Shown: piece after piece, positions 25,398 to 33,582 of the stretch
Numbering within the stretch: position 1 is the first letter of the stretch
How the letters are laid out: each line of letters begins with the position of its first letter
Notes under the pieces: model-generated
What the model was told of the DNA's origin: nothing
Seen by the model: the letters and a program-made list of their open reading frames with translations, nothing else
Database searches by the model: none
NCBI RefSeq assembly: GCF_003933235.1
Contig: NZ_RWJI01000001.1
Span: forward strand, 1,246,001-1,310,000
DNA from: Sphingorhabdus wooponensis
GTDB lineage: Bacteria > Pseudomonadota > Alphaproteobacteria > Sphingomonadales > Sphingomonadaceae
Reading direction: 5' to 3'
Length of the DNA stretch: 64,000 nt
Program-made: the position numbers and the translations under genes

Positions 25398-26405
25398 TTA
25401 CACTTTCAGCATGATTTTCCCGACATGCGCGCCGGATTCCATATATGCATGGGCCGCGGCGGCTTCGGTAAGCGGGAAAATCTTGTCCATTTCGGGACGC
25501 AGTGCTCCTTCGCAAACTATTGGCCAGACTTTCGCTAATAATTGCTCCGCAAGCATTGCCTTAAATGCGGCGGCACGCGGGCGTAACGTTGAGCCCGTCA
25601 GCGTCAGGCGACGGGACATGACATAGGCCATATTAATTTCCGCTGTCAGCCCGCCCTGCACCGCAATGGTCACATGCCGCCCGTCTTCGCGCAAGCATTG
25701 CAGATTTCGTGACACATAACTTCCGGCAACCATATCCAGCACTAGATGGACGCCCTCGCCATTTGTGATCGTCTTTACACGTTCGACAAAATCGGAATTA
25801 TTATAGTTGATGGCGAAATCAGCGCCAATTTTTTGAGCTGCTGCACATTTGTCATCAGAGCCGCAGGTCACAAGCACAGTCAGGTCGAAAAGCTTGGCCA
25901 ACTTGATTGCCATAGTTCCAATTCCGCTGGTCCCTCCGTGAATGAGCACGGTCTCGCCAGGAGCGGCATAGCCCCGCTCAAAAACATTATGCCAGACGGT
26001 GAATAATGTTTCAGGCAAAGCTGCAGCTTCAGCCAAGTTCATATTTGCTGGAACCGGTAAGCACACATCCATGCGCGCAAGGCAATATTCGGCATATCCG
26101 CCGCCCGAGACCAACGCGCAGTAATGTGCGCCGATTACAGTCGGGTCGACATCATCACCCACGGCGACGACTGTTCCCGACACTTCCAATCCGGGCAGGT
26201 CGCTTGCCCCAGGAGGTGCGGGATAAAGCCCCTTGCGTTGGATAACGTCAGGCCGGTTTACGCCCGCATAAGCGACTTTCAACAGCACTTCGCCCACACC
26301 CGGAATCGGTAACGGCCGATGTGAAGGAACAAGCACCTCGGGCCCACCCGGCGTCGAAATCTCGATTACGGTCATTGTTTCCGGTAGCTTATCCATCTGT
26401 GCCAT
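25398..26405 (-). CDS. Zinc-free NAD(P)H quinone oxidoreductase (MDR superfamily)
   Basis: 335 residues starting at the ATG at 26405 (AAGGG just upstream; a second ATG at 26396 has better spacing and is possible). An in-frame extension to 26639 overlaps the divergent DUF1192 gene and is not protein-like. Features: MTVIEISTPGGPEVL, LLKVAYAGVNRPDVIQRKGLYP, GLEVSGTVVAVG, the cofactor loop LIHGGTSGIGTMAIKLAKLF and the C-terminal AHAYMESGAHVGKIMLKV. No zinc-ligand cysteines are present, which places it in the PIG3/QOR group that reduces quinones or enones with NADPH. Confidence 0.9.
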   Translation of the reverse strand: MAQMDKLPETMTVIEISTPGGPEVLVPSHRPLPIPGVGEVLLKVAYAGVNRPDVIQRKGLYPAPPGASDLPGLEVSGTVVAVGDDVDPTVIGAHYCALVSGGGYAEYCLARMDVCLPVPANMNLAEAAALPETLFTVWHNVFERGYAAPGETVLIHGGTSGIGTMAIKLAKLFDLTVLVTCGSDDKCAAAQKIGADFAINYNNSDFVERVKTITNGEGVHLVLDMVAGSYVSRNLQCLREDGRHVTIAVQGGLTAEINMAYVMSRRLTLTGSTLRPRAAAFKAMLAEQLLAKVWPIVCEGALRPEMDKIFPLTEAAAAHAYMESGAHVGKIMLKV

Positions 26406-26478
26406 ATCCCTTTTGATTGAACGGCCTCTTAAGCAAGCTTCATATTGACAGCAACCGCCCATCGGTAAAATATGCGGT

Positions 26479-26676
26479 ATGGATATTGACGAAAATCTAC
26501 CGCGTCGGCGTGACGATCCTGTGGCCAATCTTGTTACGCACGATATTGATACCCTGTCCGTGGCGGAGCTTGATGCGCGTATCGCTTTACTAAAAGCAGA
26601 AATTATACGCTGCGAAGGGAAAATAGCGTTCGCAAGCACGCATAGAAGCGTTGCGGACGCATTGTTTAAAAAGTGA
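26479..26676 (+). CDS. DUF1192 family small protein
   Basis: 65 residues: DDPVANLVTHDIDTLSVAELDARIALLKAEIIRCEGKIAF. The pattern (acidic start, then a short coiled-coil-like helix with SVAELDARI-x-L-x-AEI) is DUF1192, a small alphaproteobacterial family of unknown function. It is divergent from the quinone oxidoreductase and upstream of clpA; nothing ties it functionally to either. Confidence 0.8.
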   Translation: MDIDENLPRRRDDPVANLVTHDIDTLSVAELDARIALLKAEIIRCEGKIAFASTHRSVADALFKK

Positions 26677-26734
26677 AGAACGCTGGTCCAATGCTAAGAA
26701 AACGCCGACATAAACCGTTATCTGCCGCATCATG

Positions 26735-26764
26735 CTTGAAAGCGCCCAAAGCCAAACCGATATA
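26735..26764 (+). promoter_or_regulatory. Candidate clpA promoter, possibly heat-shock type
   Basis: CTTGAAA at 26735 and GATATA at 26759-26764, spacing 17 from TTGAAA. It can be read as sigma70 (5/6 and 3/6) or, with CTTGAA and CCGATATAG, as a weak alphaproteobacterial RpoH site, which would suit a Clp ATPase. About 40 bases upstream of clpA. Confidence 0.4.
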
Positions 26765-26803
26765 GACGTCAGAAGTTGCAGCGACTCAAAGGGAGATTAA
26801 GGT

Positions 26804-29146
26804 ATGCCATCATTTGCAGAGTCGCTGGAAACCACACTTCACAACGCATTGAAGCACGCGGGCGACCGCGCGCACGAATATGCAACGCTTGAGCATCTTC
26901 TGCTCGCACTGATTGATGACGCGGATGCCGCTAAAGTCATGCATGCTTGCGGCGTCGATCTCAGCGAACTTTCGGACATCATCATCACATATTTGGATAC
27001 CGAACTGGAAAGCCTACGCGTGGAGGGCAAGGTTGACCCATCACCGACAAGTGGGTTCCAGCGCGTTGTTCAACGTGCGATTTTACATGTCCAAAGCTCC
27101 GGCAAAGATGTCGTCACTGGGGCGAATGTGCTCGTGGCGTTATTTTCCGAGCGTGAGAGCTACGCCGTTTATTTCCTACAACAGCAGGATATGAGCAGGC
27201 TCGATGCCGTGTCTTATATAAGCCATGGCATTGGTAAAGATGGCAAGCTGGCCGAACCGCGGCCCGTCACCGGTGCGGAACAGAACAGTGATGAACCCGA
27301 AGACACCAAAGCGAAAAAGGATAAGAAAGAAGGTGTGCTGGATCAGTTCACCGTCAATCTGAATGAAAAAGCTAAACAGGGCCGTATTGATCCCTTAATT
27401 GGTCGCACGGCCGAAGTTGATCGCACCGTCCAAATTTTGTGCCGCCGGTCGAAAAATAACCCCCTTTATGTTGGCGAGCCGGGCGTTGGAAAGACGGCGA
27501 TTGCAGAAGGGCTTGCACGACGCATCGTTGAAAATCAGGTGCCTGAGGTTCTGTTACCCGCAGTAATCTATTCGCTCGACATGGGCGCTTTGCTGGCTGG
27601 AACGCGGTATCGCGGTGATTTTGAAGAGCGCTTAAAGGCGGTCGTATCCGAACTGGAAAAGCTTCCGGATGCGATCCTGTTTATTGACGAAATCCACACC
27701 GTAATAGGTGCGGGCGCAACAAGTGGCGGGGCGATGGACGCTTCAAACTTGCTAAAGCCAGCTTTGTCCGGCGGAACCATCCGTTGCATTGGGTCAACGA
27801 CATACAAGGAATTCCGCAATCATTTCGAAAAAGACCGCGCATTGCTGCGCCGGTTTCAAAAAATTGATGTCAACGAGCCTAGCGTAGATGACACAATCAA
27901 GATTCTTACCGGCCTACGCAGCGCGTTTGAAGAACATCACAAAGTAAAATACACCCCCGATGCCATCAAGGCCGCAGTGGAGTTGTCTTCACGATACATC
28001 AATGATCGTAAGCAACCCGACAAGGCCATCGACGTCATTGACGAAGTGGGGGCTATGCAGATGTTGGTTGCCCCCTCAAAGCGCCGCAAACTCATCACCG
28101 CACGCGAAATTGAGGCAGTGATTGCCACCATTGCCCGCATCCCGCCGAAGCAGGTTTCGAGTGATGACAAAACTGCGCTTGGCACGCTTGAAGCTGATCT
28201 CAAGCGCGTCGTATTTGGACAAGACAAGGCAATTGAAGTTTTGGCGAGCGCTATCAAGCTCAGCCGTGCTGGCCTGCGCGATACTGAAAAGCCCATCGGC
28301 AGCTATTTGTTTAGCGGTCCGACCGGCGTCGGCAAAACCGAAGTCGCACGGCAATTGGCTTCCATCCTTGGTATTCCGCTCAAACGATTTGACATGTCCG
28401 AGTATATGGAACGTCACAGCGTCAGCCGTCTGATTGGTGCCCCTCCGGGCTATGTCGGCTTTGACCAAGGCGGATTGCTAACAGATGCCGTCGACCAAAG
28501 CCCACACAGCGTCCTCTTGCTCGACGAAATCGAAAAGGCGCATCCGGACCTGTTCAACATACTGTTGCAAGTGATGGATAATGGTCGCCTCACCGACCAT
28601 CATGGCAAGACTGTTGACTTTCGTAATGTCATTTTGATCATGACAACAAATGCGGGTGCCAGCGACATGGCGAAGGAAGGCATTGGTTTCGGTAATAACA
28701 TCAGCAAAGAAGATGCCGGTGACGAAGCCGTTAAGAAGATGTTTGCACCGGAATTCCGTAATCGCCTCGATGCCACTGTGCCGTTTGGATATCTACCGAC
28801 CGAAGTCGTCGCACGCGTTGTCGACAAGTTCATTTTGCAACTCGAACTGCAACTTGCCGACCAAAATGTACACATCAAGCTGGACGAGGAAGCCCGCGCT
28901 TGGTTGACCGAGCGTGGCTATGACAAGCTGTACGGCGCGCGCCCGATGGGTCGCCTGATACAGGAAAAAATCAAGCAGCCGCTGGCGGAAGAGCTGTTGT
29001 TTGGGAAACTTGTTCATGGCGGTGAAGTTGCCGTGCGCATCAAGGAAGGCCAGCCTGTCTTTGAGGTAACGCCTGCTCCGCCTAAATCTGTCAAACCAAA
29101 GTCGCCGAAGAAGAATGCGGCTAAAAAACCAAGCAAAGCGGGTTAA
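26804..29146 (+). CDS. clpA: ATP-dependent Clp protease ATP-binding subunit ClpA
   Basis: 780-residue AAA+ unfoldase that feeds N-degron and other substrates to ClpP. Double Clp-N repeat at about residues 1-145 (SFAESLETTLHNALKHAGDR, EYATLEHLLLALIDD), Walker A1 GEPGVGKTA (Lys230), Walker A2 GPTGVGKTE (Lys511), Walker B LLLDEIEKAH, sensor and D2-small domain DKLYGARPMGRLIQEKIKQPLAEELLFG. No ClpB-type coiled-coil insert between the ATPase modules. The C-terminal 25 residues are Lys/Ala/Pro-rich. Good ribosome site GGGAG before the ATG. ClpS, usually adjacent, is not in the window. Ends in a strong terminator. Confidence 0.97.
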   Translation: MPSFAESLETTLHNALKHAGDRAHEYATLEHLLLALIDDADAAKVMHACGVDLSELSDIIITYLDTELESLRVEGKVDPSPTSGFQRVVQRAILHVQSSGKDVVTGANVLVALFSERESYAVYFLQQQDMSRLDAVSYISHGIGKDGKLAEPRPVTGAEQNSDEPEDTKAKKDKKEGVLDQFTVNLNEKAKQGRIDPLIGRTAEVDRTVQILCRRSKNNPLYVGEPGVGKTAIAEGLARRIVENQVPEVLLPAVIYSLDMGALLAGTRYRGDFEERLKAVVSELEKLPDAILFIDEIHTVIGAGATSGGAMDASNLLKPALSGGTIRCIGSTTYKEFRNHFEKDRALLRRFQKIDVNEPSVDDTIKILTGLRSAFEEHHKVKYTPDAIKAAVELSSRYINDRKQPDKAIDVIDEVGAMQMLVAPSKRRKLITAREIEAVIATIARIPPKQVSSDDKTALGTLEADLKRVVFGQDKAIEVLASAIKLSRAGLRDTEKPIGSYLFSGPTGVGKTEVARQLASILGIPLKRFDMSEYMERHSVSRLIGAPPGYVGFDQGGLLTDAVDQSPHSVLLLDEIEKAHPDLFNILLQVMDNGRLTDHHGKTVDFRNVILIMTTNAGASDMAKEGIGFGNNISKEDAGDEAVKKMFAPEFRNRLDATVPFGYLPTEVVARVVDKFILQLELQLADQNVHIKLDEEARAWLTERGYDKLYGARPMGRLIQEKIKQPLAEELLFGKLVHGGEVAVRIKEGQPVFEVTPAPPKSVKPKSPKKNAAKKPSKAG

Positions 29147-29149
29147 TTG

Positions 29150-29181
29150 GGCGGCCCTTCAGAACGGGCCGCCTTATCATT
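29150..29181 (+). terminator. Intrinsic terminator after clpA
   Basis: GGCGGCCC-N8-GGGCCGCC, perfect eight-base GC stem directly after the clpA stop, followed by TTATCATT. The tail overlaps the 3' end of convergent recF. Confidence 0.75.
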
Positions 29182-30232
29182 GCCCAATGGGCAGCAATTG
29201 GGCTGAAGCGCCAATGCCATTGAACAATTCAGGCTCCGTACCGGTCATCCAGACTTGTGCGCCCGTGTCTGCCAACAACCCAAATAACGCAGCGCGTCTT
29301 GATGGATCGAGATGCGCTGCGACCTCATCGAGCAATAATATCGGTGGCGCATCGCGCTGAACCGCTACAAGTGCGGCGTGCGCGAGAATGAGCGAGAGCA
29401 ACAAAGCCTTCTGCTCTCCTGTTGAACATTGTTCTGCAATCTGCCCTGAGGCGCTGTGCAATACTTCAAGATCAGCACGGTGAGGGCCGACCAACGTGCG
29501 TCCGGCGGCCGCGTCCCGATTACGCCCCTTGCGCCAAGCGGACGCAAGATCGCCTTCTGCTAAGGCATCCTTATCAACCAATTTGATTTGCGGCGTGGCA
29601 AATGGCCCTGACAGTGTCGTCCGCAATTGTGAACTCAACGCCTCTACGACCGAAGCACGCGCCGCCTGAATAAAGTGCCCGCTCTCCGCCATCTGTGCCT
29701 CAAGAGCATCTAACCAGAGTGGGTCGGCGGTAACACCGCCCGCCAAAAGACGGTTGCGTTGCTGCATAGCCTTTTCATATCGACTGCTGTGCTGCGCATG
29801 CCCCGGGTTGATCGCCAGCACCAAGCGATCCAAAAATCGGCGTCGTGCGGCTGCACCATCCGCAAACAAACGGTCCATCGCTGGCGTTAGCCAGATGACC
29901 GACAGCCATTCGGCAAGGCTGTTTATCGTGGCATTGCTTTCGTTCACACGGACCTTGCGCCGTTCGGGCTGCTCTGCGCTCACGCCTGTGCCAATCACAT
30001 TGCCGCGGACCTCAGCTACGATAGCAAAACCACCGCTGCCATCCTTGCGCGGCATATCCAACATGGCGGCCCGGCGAAGACCACGGCCGGGGACTAACAG
30101 CGACACCGCCTCAAGAATATTCGTCTTACCAGCGCCATTTGACCCATGAAGCGCAAGAAATTGCGTGTGTGGTCGAATTTCAAGCGTAGCATGATTGCGA
30201 AAATCATTGAGGGTCAAACGCGACAAAGCCAT
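29177..30232 (-). CDS. recF: DNA replication and repair protein RecF
   Basis: 351 residues of the SMC-like ABC ATPase RecF, which helps load RecA at gaps with RecO and RecR. Walker A GSNGAGKTN (Lys36), MALSRLTLNDFRNHATLEI at the N-terminus, HRADLEVLHS, the ABC signature CSTGEQKALLLSLILAHA and Walker B PILLLDEVAAHLDPSRRAAL. The start at 30232 is preferred to 30268 because the extension is not RecF-like. It is not next to dnaN or gyrB as in many bacteria. It converges on clpA and overlaps its terminator tail. Confidence 0.95.
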   Translation of the reverse strand: MALSRLTLNDFRNHATLEIRPHTQFLALHGSNGAGKTNILEAVSLLVPGRGLRRAAMLDMPRKDGSGGFAIVAEVRGNVIGTGVSAEQPERRKVRVNESNATINSLAEWLSVIWLTPAMDRLFADGAAARRRFLDRLVLAINPGHAQHSSRYEKAMQQRNRLLAGGVTADPLWLDALEAQMAESGHFIQAARASVVEALSSQLRTTLSGPFATPQIKLVDKDALAEGDLASAWRKGRNRDAAAGRTLVGPHRADLEVLHSASGQIAEQCSTGEQKALLLSLILAHAALVAVQRDAPPILLLDEVAAHLDPSRRAALFGLLADTGAQVWMTGTEPELFNGIGASAQLLPIGQ

Positions 30233-30455
30233 AATGAGCGCTGCTATAGTATGGCCACTTCTGGTCAAGCAGCTATTGGCATTTTCTCAACCCTAAATAT
30301 TGGTATTATTTCCTAATTTGTGAAGTTATTCCAGTGATACGATGCCATAAAAATTAACTAACACATTGTTTTTACATTATATATTGATTTTGGCATAAGC
30401 TATGCAGTGTACTTTCCATAGCCGGATTAGCCGGGACATGGAAAAGGATATCAAC
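30233..30455. other. AT-rich intergenic region upstream of the PspC locus
   Basis: About 220 bases distinctly richer in A and T (notably 30295-30410) than the surrounding genes, with several TTATATAT-like stretches. Such composition suits a bendable upstream activating region. The one specific signal I can support is the sigma54-like element at 30391-30406. No convincing gene on either strand. Confidence 0.5.
30391..30406 (+). promoter_or_regulatory. Sigma54-like -24/-12 promoter element
   Basis: TGGCAT-AAGCT-ATGCA keeps the invariant GG-N10-GC spacing of RpoN promoters and differs from TGGCAC-N5-TTGCA at two positions. Predicted start near 30417, about 40 bases before the small membrane-peptide gene. 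The inner GCATA-AGC-TATGC is also a short inverted repeat, so an operator is the alternative. Confidence 0.45.
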
Positions 30456-30575
30456 ATGACACAACATGCAAGCACACACATTCTATCCGCTTTCGCAGCG
30501 GTGATCTGCGCATTGTTGACGATCGGTACTAGCGTGGCACCTGCCATTGCGCCTGTTGCAGCAATTATCGCGTAA
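30456..30575 (+). CDS. 39-residue membrane peptide upstream of PspC
   Basis: Start ATG at 30456 with AAGGA eight bases upstream; an in-frame ATG at 30438 is possible but without a ribosome site. The product begins MTQHASTHILSAFAAVICAL and continues LTIGTSVAPAIAPVAAIIA, a polar N-terminus and one hydrophobic helix with a possible signal-peptidase-like end. I recall similar tiny genes beside PspC-type genes in sphingomonads. Function unknown; 35 bases before the PspC gene, so probably co-transcribed. Confidence 0.6.
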   Translation: MTQHASTHILSAFAAVICALLTIGTSVAPAIAPVAAIIA

Positions 30576-30610
30576 ATCAGAACCACATTTCATATTTAGG
30601 GAGAAGCTTT

Positions 30611-30787
30611 ATGTCACGTTTAACACTTGATAAAACCAACAAGAAAATTCTCGGCGTTTGCGCTGGCCTTGCCAATTGGACAGGCATGGATGCCATGATT
30701 ATTCGCCTGATCTTTGCCGCTGCCATTATTCTCGGCTTTGGCTCACCTATTTTGATTTATATCTTGCTGGCCATGATACTGGACTAA
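30611..30787 (+). CDS. PspC-domain small membrane protein
   Basis: 58 residues: MSRLTLDKTNKKILGVCAGL, then ANWTGMDAMIIRLIFAAAII and a long hydrophobic C-terminus ending AMILD. The KKILGVCAGLANWTGMD opening and the following membrane helices are the PspC signature, a domain of the phage-shock envelope-stress response. It is a stand-alone short PspC, without PspA or PspB nearby. GGGAG lies eight bases before the ATG. Together with the small membrane peptide and the sigma54-like element it may be an envelope-stress unit. Confidence 0.85.
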   Translation: MSRLTLDKTNKKILGVCAGLANWTGMDAMIIRLIFAAAIILGFGSPILIYILLAMILD

Positions 30788-30864
30788 ATAAGGTACGATC
30801 GGGCGCATAGCCTTGGCAGGGCAAGCTAAATCGATCTGAACAATCCGCCACAGAACGGGTTGCA

Positions 30865-30902
30865 CAAAGAAAGAGACGCGGGATTTACTTGGTGAACCCG
30901 CG
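30865..30902 (-). terminator. Intrinsic terminator after the FabH-like gene
   Basis: Minus strand: CGCGGG-N14-CCCGCG stem about ten bases after the stop, followed by TCTCTTTCTTTG. The tract is T-rich but interrupted, so strength is moderate. Confidence 0.55.
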
Positions 30903-30911
30903 CCCCTTGGA

Positions 30912-32051
30912 TTAAGCCACCTTCTGCACGAACACCGAACCCGCCGAATAGCCAGCGCCAAACGAACAGATTAAGCCAAGATCCCCAGCAGCTAAGTCTT
31001 CATTATGCTTGTGAAAGGCGATGATGGAGCCTGCGCTTGAGGTGTTGGCATAGGTATCAAGCACTGTCGGACTTTCATCCTCATTTGCTTCATGCCCCAA
31101 AACCTTTTGGGCGATCAGTCTATTCATCCCTGTATTGGCTTGATGCAGCCACATACGGCGTAAATTTGTTCCAGATAAGCCCAGGCTTTCGGCATGCTCA
31201 ACGATCATTTGCCCGACCATTGGCACAACCTCTTTAAACACCTTCCTGCCCTCTTGAACGAACAACTTGTCATTGCGCGGCCCGCTTTGATTGACAGGTC
31301 CCTGCCCATGCGCACGATTGAGAAAGCCAAAGTTGTTACGGATGTTATTCGAAAATTGGGTCTTCAGCCGTGTACCTAGGATTTCCCAATGTTGCGCAGG
31401 CGCTATATCCTTCGCCTCAACCAATATGGCTGTCGCCACATCACCAAAGATGAAGTGGCTGTCGCGATCGCGCCAGTTGAGATGCCCTGAAGTGATTTCC
31501 GGATTTACAACCAATACCGAACGCGCATTACCGCTGCGAATGTAGTCAGCAGCAGTTTGAATGCCGAACGTTGCCGATGAACAAGCAACGTTCATGTCAA
31601 AGCCAAAGCCGCGCTGCATACCAAGCTCATGCTGGATCTCTACCGCCATGGCGGGATACGCACGCTGCATGTTAGAAGCAGCGCATAAAACGGCATCTAC
31701 ATCTTCGATGCTCCGTCCAGCGCGCGCCAAAGCGTCTCGACACGCAGCAACTCCAATTTCCGCCATTAGCGAAATTTGGTCATTTGGCCGCTCTGCGTAA
31801 CGTGGCTCCATAATATCAGGGTCGACGATGGCGCGCTTGTCCATCACATGCCGAGATTTTATCCCGCTAGCTTTCTCTACAAATTCAACTGAACTGTGCG
31901 TAAGCGGCTCTGCATCTGGGTTAGCGGCGTTATATCGGTCGGCATAAGCATTGAAACTTGCTACCAGCTCTTCATTGCTGATGGTATCCGATGGCGTAAA
32001 CAAGCCTGTCGAGGAAATGACTGGAATGGCACCTTGTGCATGTTGCGACAT
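30912..32051 (-). CDS. FabH-like beta-ketoacyl-ACP synthase III family
   Basis: 379 residues from the ATG at 32051 (GGGAAAA upstream). Thiolase-fold condensing enzyme with the KAS III triad: Cys157 in NVACSSATFG, His303 in WLHQANTG, Asn336 in YANTSSAGS. It is longer than housekeeping FabH (about 320) and has an extended N-terminal third (TGIKS-like ASGIKSRHVM), which matches the sub-group often labelled beta-ketoacyl-ACP synthase III in sphingomonads and used in secondary or specialised lipid synthesis. It could condense acyl-CoA with malonyl-ACP. It is divergent from an acyltransferase-DUF1295 pair, suggesting a membrane-lipid theme. Confidence 0.88.
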   Translation of the reverse strand: MSQHAQGAIPVISSTGLFTPSDTISNEELVASFNAYADRYNAANPDAEPLTHSSVEFVEKASGIKSRHVMDKRAIVDPDIMEPRYAERPNDQISLMAEIGVAACRDALARAGRSIEDVDAVLCAASNMQRAYPAMAVEIQHELGMQRGFGFDMNVACSSATFGIQTAADYIRSGNARSVLVVNPEITSGHLNWRDRDSHFIFGDVATAILVEAKDIAPAQHWEILGTRLKTQFSNNIRNNFGFLNRAHGQGPVNQSGPRNDKLFVQEGRKVFKEVVPMVGQMIVEHAESLGLSGTNLRRMWLHQANTGMNRLIAQKVLGHEANEDESPTVLDTYANTSSAGSIIAFHKHNEDLAAGDLGLICSFGAGYSAGSVFVQKVA

Positions 32052-32170
32052 GTATTTTCCCGCGTTGATTTTTGTTGCGACGAATTGCCTAGCCTTTGCG
32101 TATTTACGAAACAAGCCGTTTGAAATGCATTGTAACGGCGTTATGTGAGCGATGGGGGAGGAATATCTTA
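32052..32170. promoter_or_regulatory. Divergent promoter region with two short palindromes
   Basis: The 119-base gap between the FabH-like gene and the acyltransferase holds CGTA-TT-TACG at 32098-32107 (extended with one mismatch to TT...AA) and TAACG-G-CGTTA at 32133-32143. Both could be operator half-site pairs for shared control. Weak evidence. Confidence 0.35.
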
Positions 32171-32776
32171 ATGTCATTGAATGAACGCCAGCCTAGCTGG
32201 CTATCCAGGTTGTTCAGGCGGGCACTGGTCGGCATCTATAAAGGCGCGGGCTGGCATGCACATGGCGTGGTACCGGAACAGCGCAAATTCGTGCTGATTG
32301 CGGCCCCACATACCAGTAACTGGGACTTTGTTTATTTTTTGGGACTGACCAATGACTTAGGTATTAAGCCCCATTTCATGGCCAAAACTTCGCTTTTCCG
32401 GTGGCCATTCACGAACTTCATGCTTGATATGGGCGGCGTTGCTGTCGACCGCAGTTCAAACCGTAATTACGTGCAGCAGATGATTGACGAATTTCGTCGC
32501 CGCGACGAATTCATGCTGACCATCGCGCCGGAGGGAACACGCGGCACGGTTAAGGCTTGGAAAACCGGTTTTTATCATATCGCGATGGGCGCAGGCGTGC
32601 CCTTGGTAGTCGGCATGATGGACTATGGTTCCAAAACGGGCGGGCTCGGTCCAGCGATCTGGCCGACCGGCGATTATAAAGCTGATATGGCGAAGGTTGC
32701 AGAAATCTATGCTAAGGTTAAACCAAAATACCCGACCAAAGGAATGACGGAGATATTTGCGAGGGACGATGCATGA
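32171..32776 (+). CDS. PlsC-type 1-acylglycerol-3-phosphate acyltransferase family
   Basis: 201 residues from the ATG at 32171 behind a strong GGGGGAGGAA site. The acyltransferase motif HTSNWD (HX4D, His47/Asp52) is followed by MAKTSLFRWPFTNFMLDMGGVAVDR and the third motif APEGTRG. Acts at the membrane, acylating a lysophospholipid or related alcohol. It is shorter than typical PlsC and close to the group annotated as glycerol acyltransferase. Its stop overlaps the DUF1295 start (ATGA), so both are one unit. Confidence 0.88.
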   Translation: MSLNERQPSWLSRLFRRALVGIYKGAGWHAHGVVPEQRKFVLIAAPHTSNWDFVYFLGLTNDLGIKPHFMAKTSLFRWPFTNFMLDMGGVAVDRSSNRNYVQQMIDEFRRRDEFMLTIAPEGTRGTVKAWKTGFYHIAMGAGVPLVVGMMDYGSKTGGLGPAIWPTGDYKADMAKVAEIYAKVKPKYPTKGMTEIFARDDA

Positions 32777-33582
32777 CTGATTTTGGTTCGACAATGCTTA
32801 TCAATGCGGCGGCGTTGCTGGCCGTAATTCTTGCCTTATGGGCATATTCCGTCAAAATTCGGGATGTGTCATTTATTGATGCCTTTTGGGCATTTGGTAT
32901 GGTGTTACTGGCCTGGGCGACTTGGGCGCAATCAAACACACCCGATACACGGTCCCACCTGCTGCTGGCGCTGACCAGCCTATGGGGTTTACGTCTCACC
33001 CTTCATCTTTGGACACGCTGGCGCGCGCATGGTGAAGATCCACGCTACGCAAAAATCATGGGTAGCGTGATGGAAAAGAAAGGCTGGAGCTGGAGCAAGA
33101 CGTCCTTGCTTTCGGTATTTCTCACACAAGCGCCGTTGCTCTTCATAACATCCCTACCCGCGCAGCTTGGCATTTGGGCAAGCGAAGGCGGCAACACAAC
33201 CTTAGGTCCCTTGGCGTTATGCGGCACAATCATTGCGATTATCGGCATATCATTTGAAACCATCGGCGATTCACAGCTTAACGCATTCCGCGCCAATCCC
33301 GCAAATAAGGGTAAAGTTCTGGATACTGGCCTATGGCGCTATACCCGCCACCCCAATTATTTTGGTGATGCCTGCACATGGTGGGGCATTTGGCTTATTG
33401 CCTGCGAAACAGGTCTAGCCGGATGGATCAGCGTCATTGGCCCGATATTCTTGACATTCACCCTGACGCGATGGTCAGGGAAGCCATTATTGGAACGTGG
33501 CATGAAGAAAACGCGGCCCGAATATGCAGATTATGTCGCCCGCACATCAGGCTTCTTTCCATTACCGCCAAAGCGCAAATAA
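32773..33582 (+). CDS. DUF1295 / steroid 5-alpha-reductase-like membrane protein
   Basis: 269 residues, six or seven hydrophobic segments, with the C-terminal block LDTGLWRYTRHPNYFGDACTWWGIWL that defines DUF1295 and is shared with the isoprenylcysteine methyltransferase fold; it likely binds a nucleotide cofactor at RHPNYFGD. Members reduce or methylate membrane lipids or steroids; no substrate can be named. Coupled to the acyltransferase by an ATGA overlap. Its stop codon abuts the convergent rimO stop. Confidence 0.85.
   Translation: MTDFGSTMLINAAALLAVILALWAYSVKIRDVSFIDAFWAFGMVLLAWATWAQSNTPDTRSHLLLALTSLWGLRLTLHLWTRWRAHGEDPRYAKIMGSVMEKKGWSWSKTSLLSVFLTQAPLLFITSLPAQLGIWASEGGNTTLGPLALCGTIIAIIGISFETIGDSQLNAFRANPANKGKVLDTGLWRYTRHPNYFGDACTWWGIWLIACETGLAGWISVIGPIFLTFTLTRWSGKPLLERGMKKTRPEYADYVARTSGFFPLPPKRK

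Noticed and set aside
30377-30586. 69-codon minus-strand frame opposite the small membrane peptide
   Set aside because: No ribosome site and it lies over the AT-rich promoter region. The plus-strand 39-codon gene has the better signals.
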